Part shown: positions 6,304 to 7,125 of the stretch, piece by piece | Numbering within the stretch: the first letter of the stretch is position 1 | How the letters are laid out: each line of letters starts with the position of its first letter | Assembly (NCBI GenBank): GCA_019428955.1 | Contig: JAHYJF010000187.1 | Coordinates: 1-7,125 of the forward strand | DNA from: Burkholderiaceae bacterium | GTDB taxonomy: Bacteria; Pseudomonadota; Gammaproteobacteria; Burkholderiales; Burkholderiaceae_E | DNA: 7,125 nucleotides | Reading direction: 5' to 3' | The notes under the pieces: generated by a model | The model's input: only the letters and a program-made list of their open reading frames with translations | Told to the model about the DNA's origin: nothing | The model's database searches: none | Position numbers and translations under genes: made by a program

Positions 6304-7125
6304 GCCGGCGGATTGCCACCGATGCCGAGGTCGTCGGCGATTCGCTGTGCCAGGCCGGCAGCCTGTTCGACCGAATCACCCATCACCGTGATGTGCCCCA
6401 TCTTGCGCCCGGGACGCGGATCAGATTTGCCGTAAAGGTGAAGCTTGGCTCGGGGGTGCATGACAACGCGGCGCCAGTCTGGTTCGCGCCTGGTCCAGTC
6501 CGGTCCCGCGAACCAGGATTCGCCCAGCACATTGATCATCACCGCCGGCTCGTGCTGCTGGGTCCCGCCCAGAGGCCACCCGGCCATCACCCGGACCTGC
6601 TGCTCGAACTGGCTGGTGACGCAGGCATCGATGGTGTAGTGCCCGGAGTTGTGCGGCCGCGGGGAAAGCTCGCTGACCACCAGCGAGCCATCGGCGAGCA
6701 CGAAGAACTCGACGCACAACACGCCGACGTACTCGATGGTATGGGCGATTCGCACTGCCGCGTCGGTGGCCTCGCGGGAGAGCGATGCCGCGATTCGTGC
6801 CGGGGCGCTGGAACGCAGCAGGATTCCCTTGCCGTGGACGTTCTCCGCCACCGGGTACGGCACGGTCTCGCCGTCGAATCCACGGGCGACCACCACCGAC
6901 AGCTCGGTGATTGAGCCGAGATGATGCTCGAGCACGCAGTCCACTGCGCCCATCGCTGCGAAGGCGCTCAGGGCCTCGTTGCGGTTCGCAACCAGGGATT
7001 GTCTAACGCTCTTGGCCCGCAGCTGCGAGATCTTGAGAACGCCTGGAAAGAGCTGTTCCGGCGCAGCGACGATGTCGTCGGCGTTGTGGATTTCGACAAA
7101 CGGCGCGACCGCCAGGCCGCACTCC
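6300..7125 (-). CDS. purK: 5-(carboxyamino)imidazole ribonucleotide synthase PurK, C-terminal part (5' end outside window)
   Basis: The frame is open from the right edge (first full codon at 7124–7122) to TGA at 6302–6300, giving 274 residues; the ATG at 6953 is internal, since clear PurK sequence (ECGLAVAPFVEI, LFPGVLK) precedes it. PurK carboxylates aminoimidazole ribonucleotide with ATP and bicarbonate in purine synthesis. ATP-grasp features seen: CVLEHHL, ELSVVVARG, PVAENVH, GVLCVEFFVL with a metal-binding Glu, SELSPRPHNSGHYTIDAC, and the C-terminal HLYGKSDPRPGRKMGHITV typical of PurK. Two oddities: the glycine-rich loop usually reading GYDGKGQ is replaced by RAKSVRQ (codons 7019–6999), and the Asn usual before the second metal Glu (NE) is Ser (SE, codon 6674–6672). 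Length and frame around both are intact, so this is divergence rather than a frameshift. The gene is followed by sua5 in a 4-nt overlap; purE would be expected beyond the window. Confidence 0.9.
   Translation of the reverse strand, partial: ECGLAVAPFVEIHNADDIVAAPEQLFPGVLKISQLRAKSVRQSLVANRNEALSAFAAMGAVDCVLEHHLGSITELSVVVARGFDGETVPYPVAENVHGKGILLRSSAPARIAASLSREATDAAVRIAHTIEYVGVLCVEFFVLADGSLVVSELSPRPHNSGHYTIDACVTSQFEQQVRVMAGWPLGGTQQHEPAVMINVLGESWFAGPDWTRREPDWRRVVMHPRAKLHLYGKSDPRPGRKMGHITVMGDSVEQAAGLAQRIADDLGIGGNPPA

Noticed and set aside
5344..6435. Two + strand open frames (5344–5856, 5872–6435) opposite sua5
   Set aside because: No recognisable sequence; they mirror the sua5 and purK coding strand and have no ribosome binding site.

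Overview
The window is GC-rich (roughly two-thirds G+C by eye) and looks like the chromosome of a proteobacterium, most likely a betaproteobacterium of the Rhodocyclales/Burkholderiales type. This rests on two things: the purK–sua5 gene pair at the right end, a common arrangement in that class, and the style of the branched-chain-amino-acid-type (LivKHMGF) ABC transporter, whose binding protein resembles those that accompany aromatic-acid degradation genes. The taxonomic call is an inference from gene content; there is no rRNA or other marker here.

Layout, left to right. Positions 3–455 (+) hold the C-terminal part of an alpha/beta hydrolase that begins outside the window. A 125-bp gap follows, with a small hairpin and a good ribosome binding site. 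Next is a complete five-gene ABC importer on the + strand: periplasmic binding protein (581–1756), two membrane permeases (livH 1825–2745; livM 2761–3744) and two ATPases (livG 3737–4540; livF 4537–5244). The genes are tightly packed, with an 8-nt overlap livM/livG and a 4-nt ATGA overlap livG/livF. The only sizeable internal gap, between the binding-protein gene and livH, contains a strong stem-loop. From 5287 to the right edge the - strand carries two housekeeping genes read toward the transporter: sua5 (threonylcarbamoyl-AMP synthase, 6303 down to 5287) and the C-terminal part of purK (7125 down to 6300). They are joined by a 4-nt GTGA overlap. The two transcription units converge, with 42 bp between their stop codons.

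How the genes work together. The five transporter genes are all that a LivKHMGF-type importer needs: the binding protein captures a ligand in the periplasm, LivH and LivM form the channel, and LivG and LivF hydrolyse ATP. The substrate cannot be read from the sequence. The hydrolase upstream looks like the alpha/beta hydrolases found with benzoate (benzoyl-CoA epoxidation, box) gene clusters, so import of an aromatic acid is the best guess. Sua5 makes the threonylcarbamoyl-AMP used for the t6A tRNA modification, and PurK acts in purine synthesis; neither has an evident link to the transporter.

I found no mobile element, CRISPR array, RNA gene or new system. The more unusual points are a PurK whose normally conserved glycine-rich ATP-loop is unrecognisable although its length and frame are intact, the strong hairpin behind the binding-protein gene, and non-consensus residues in the two ATPases.
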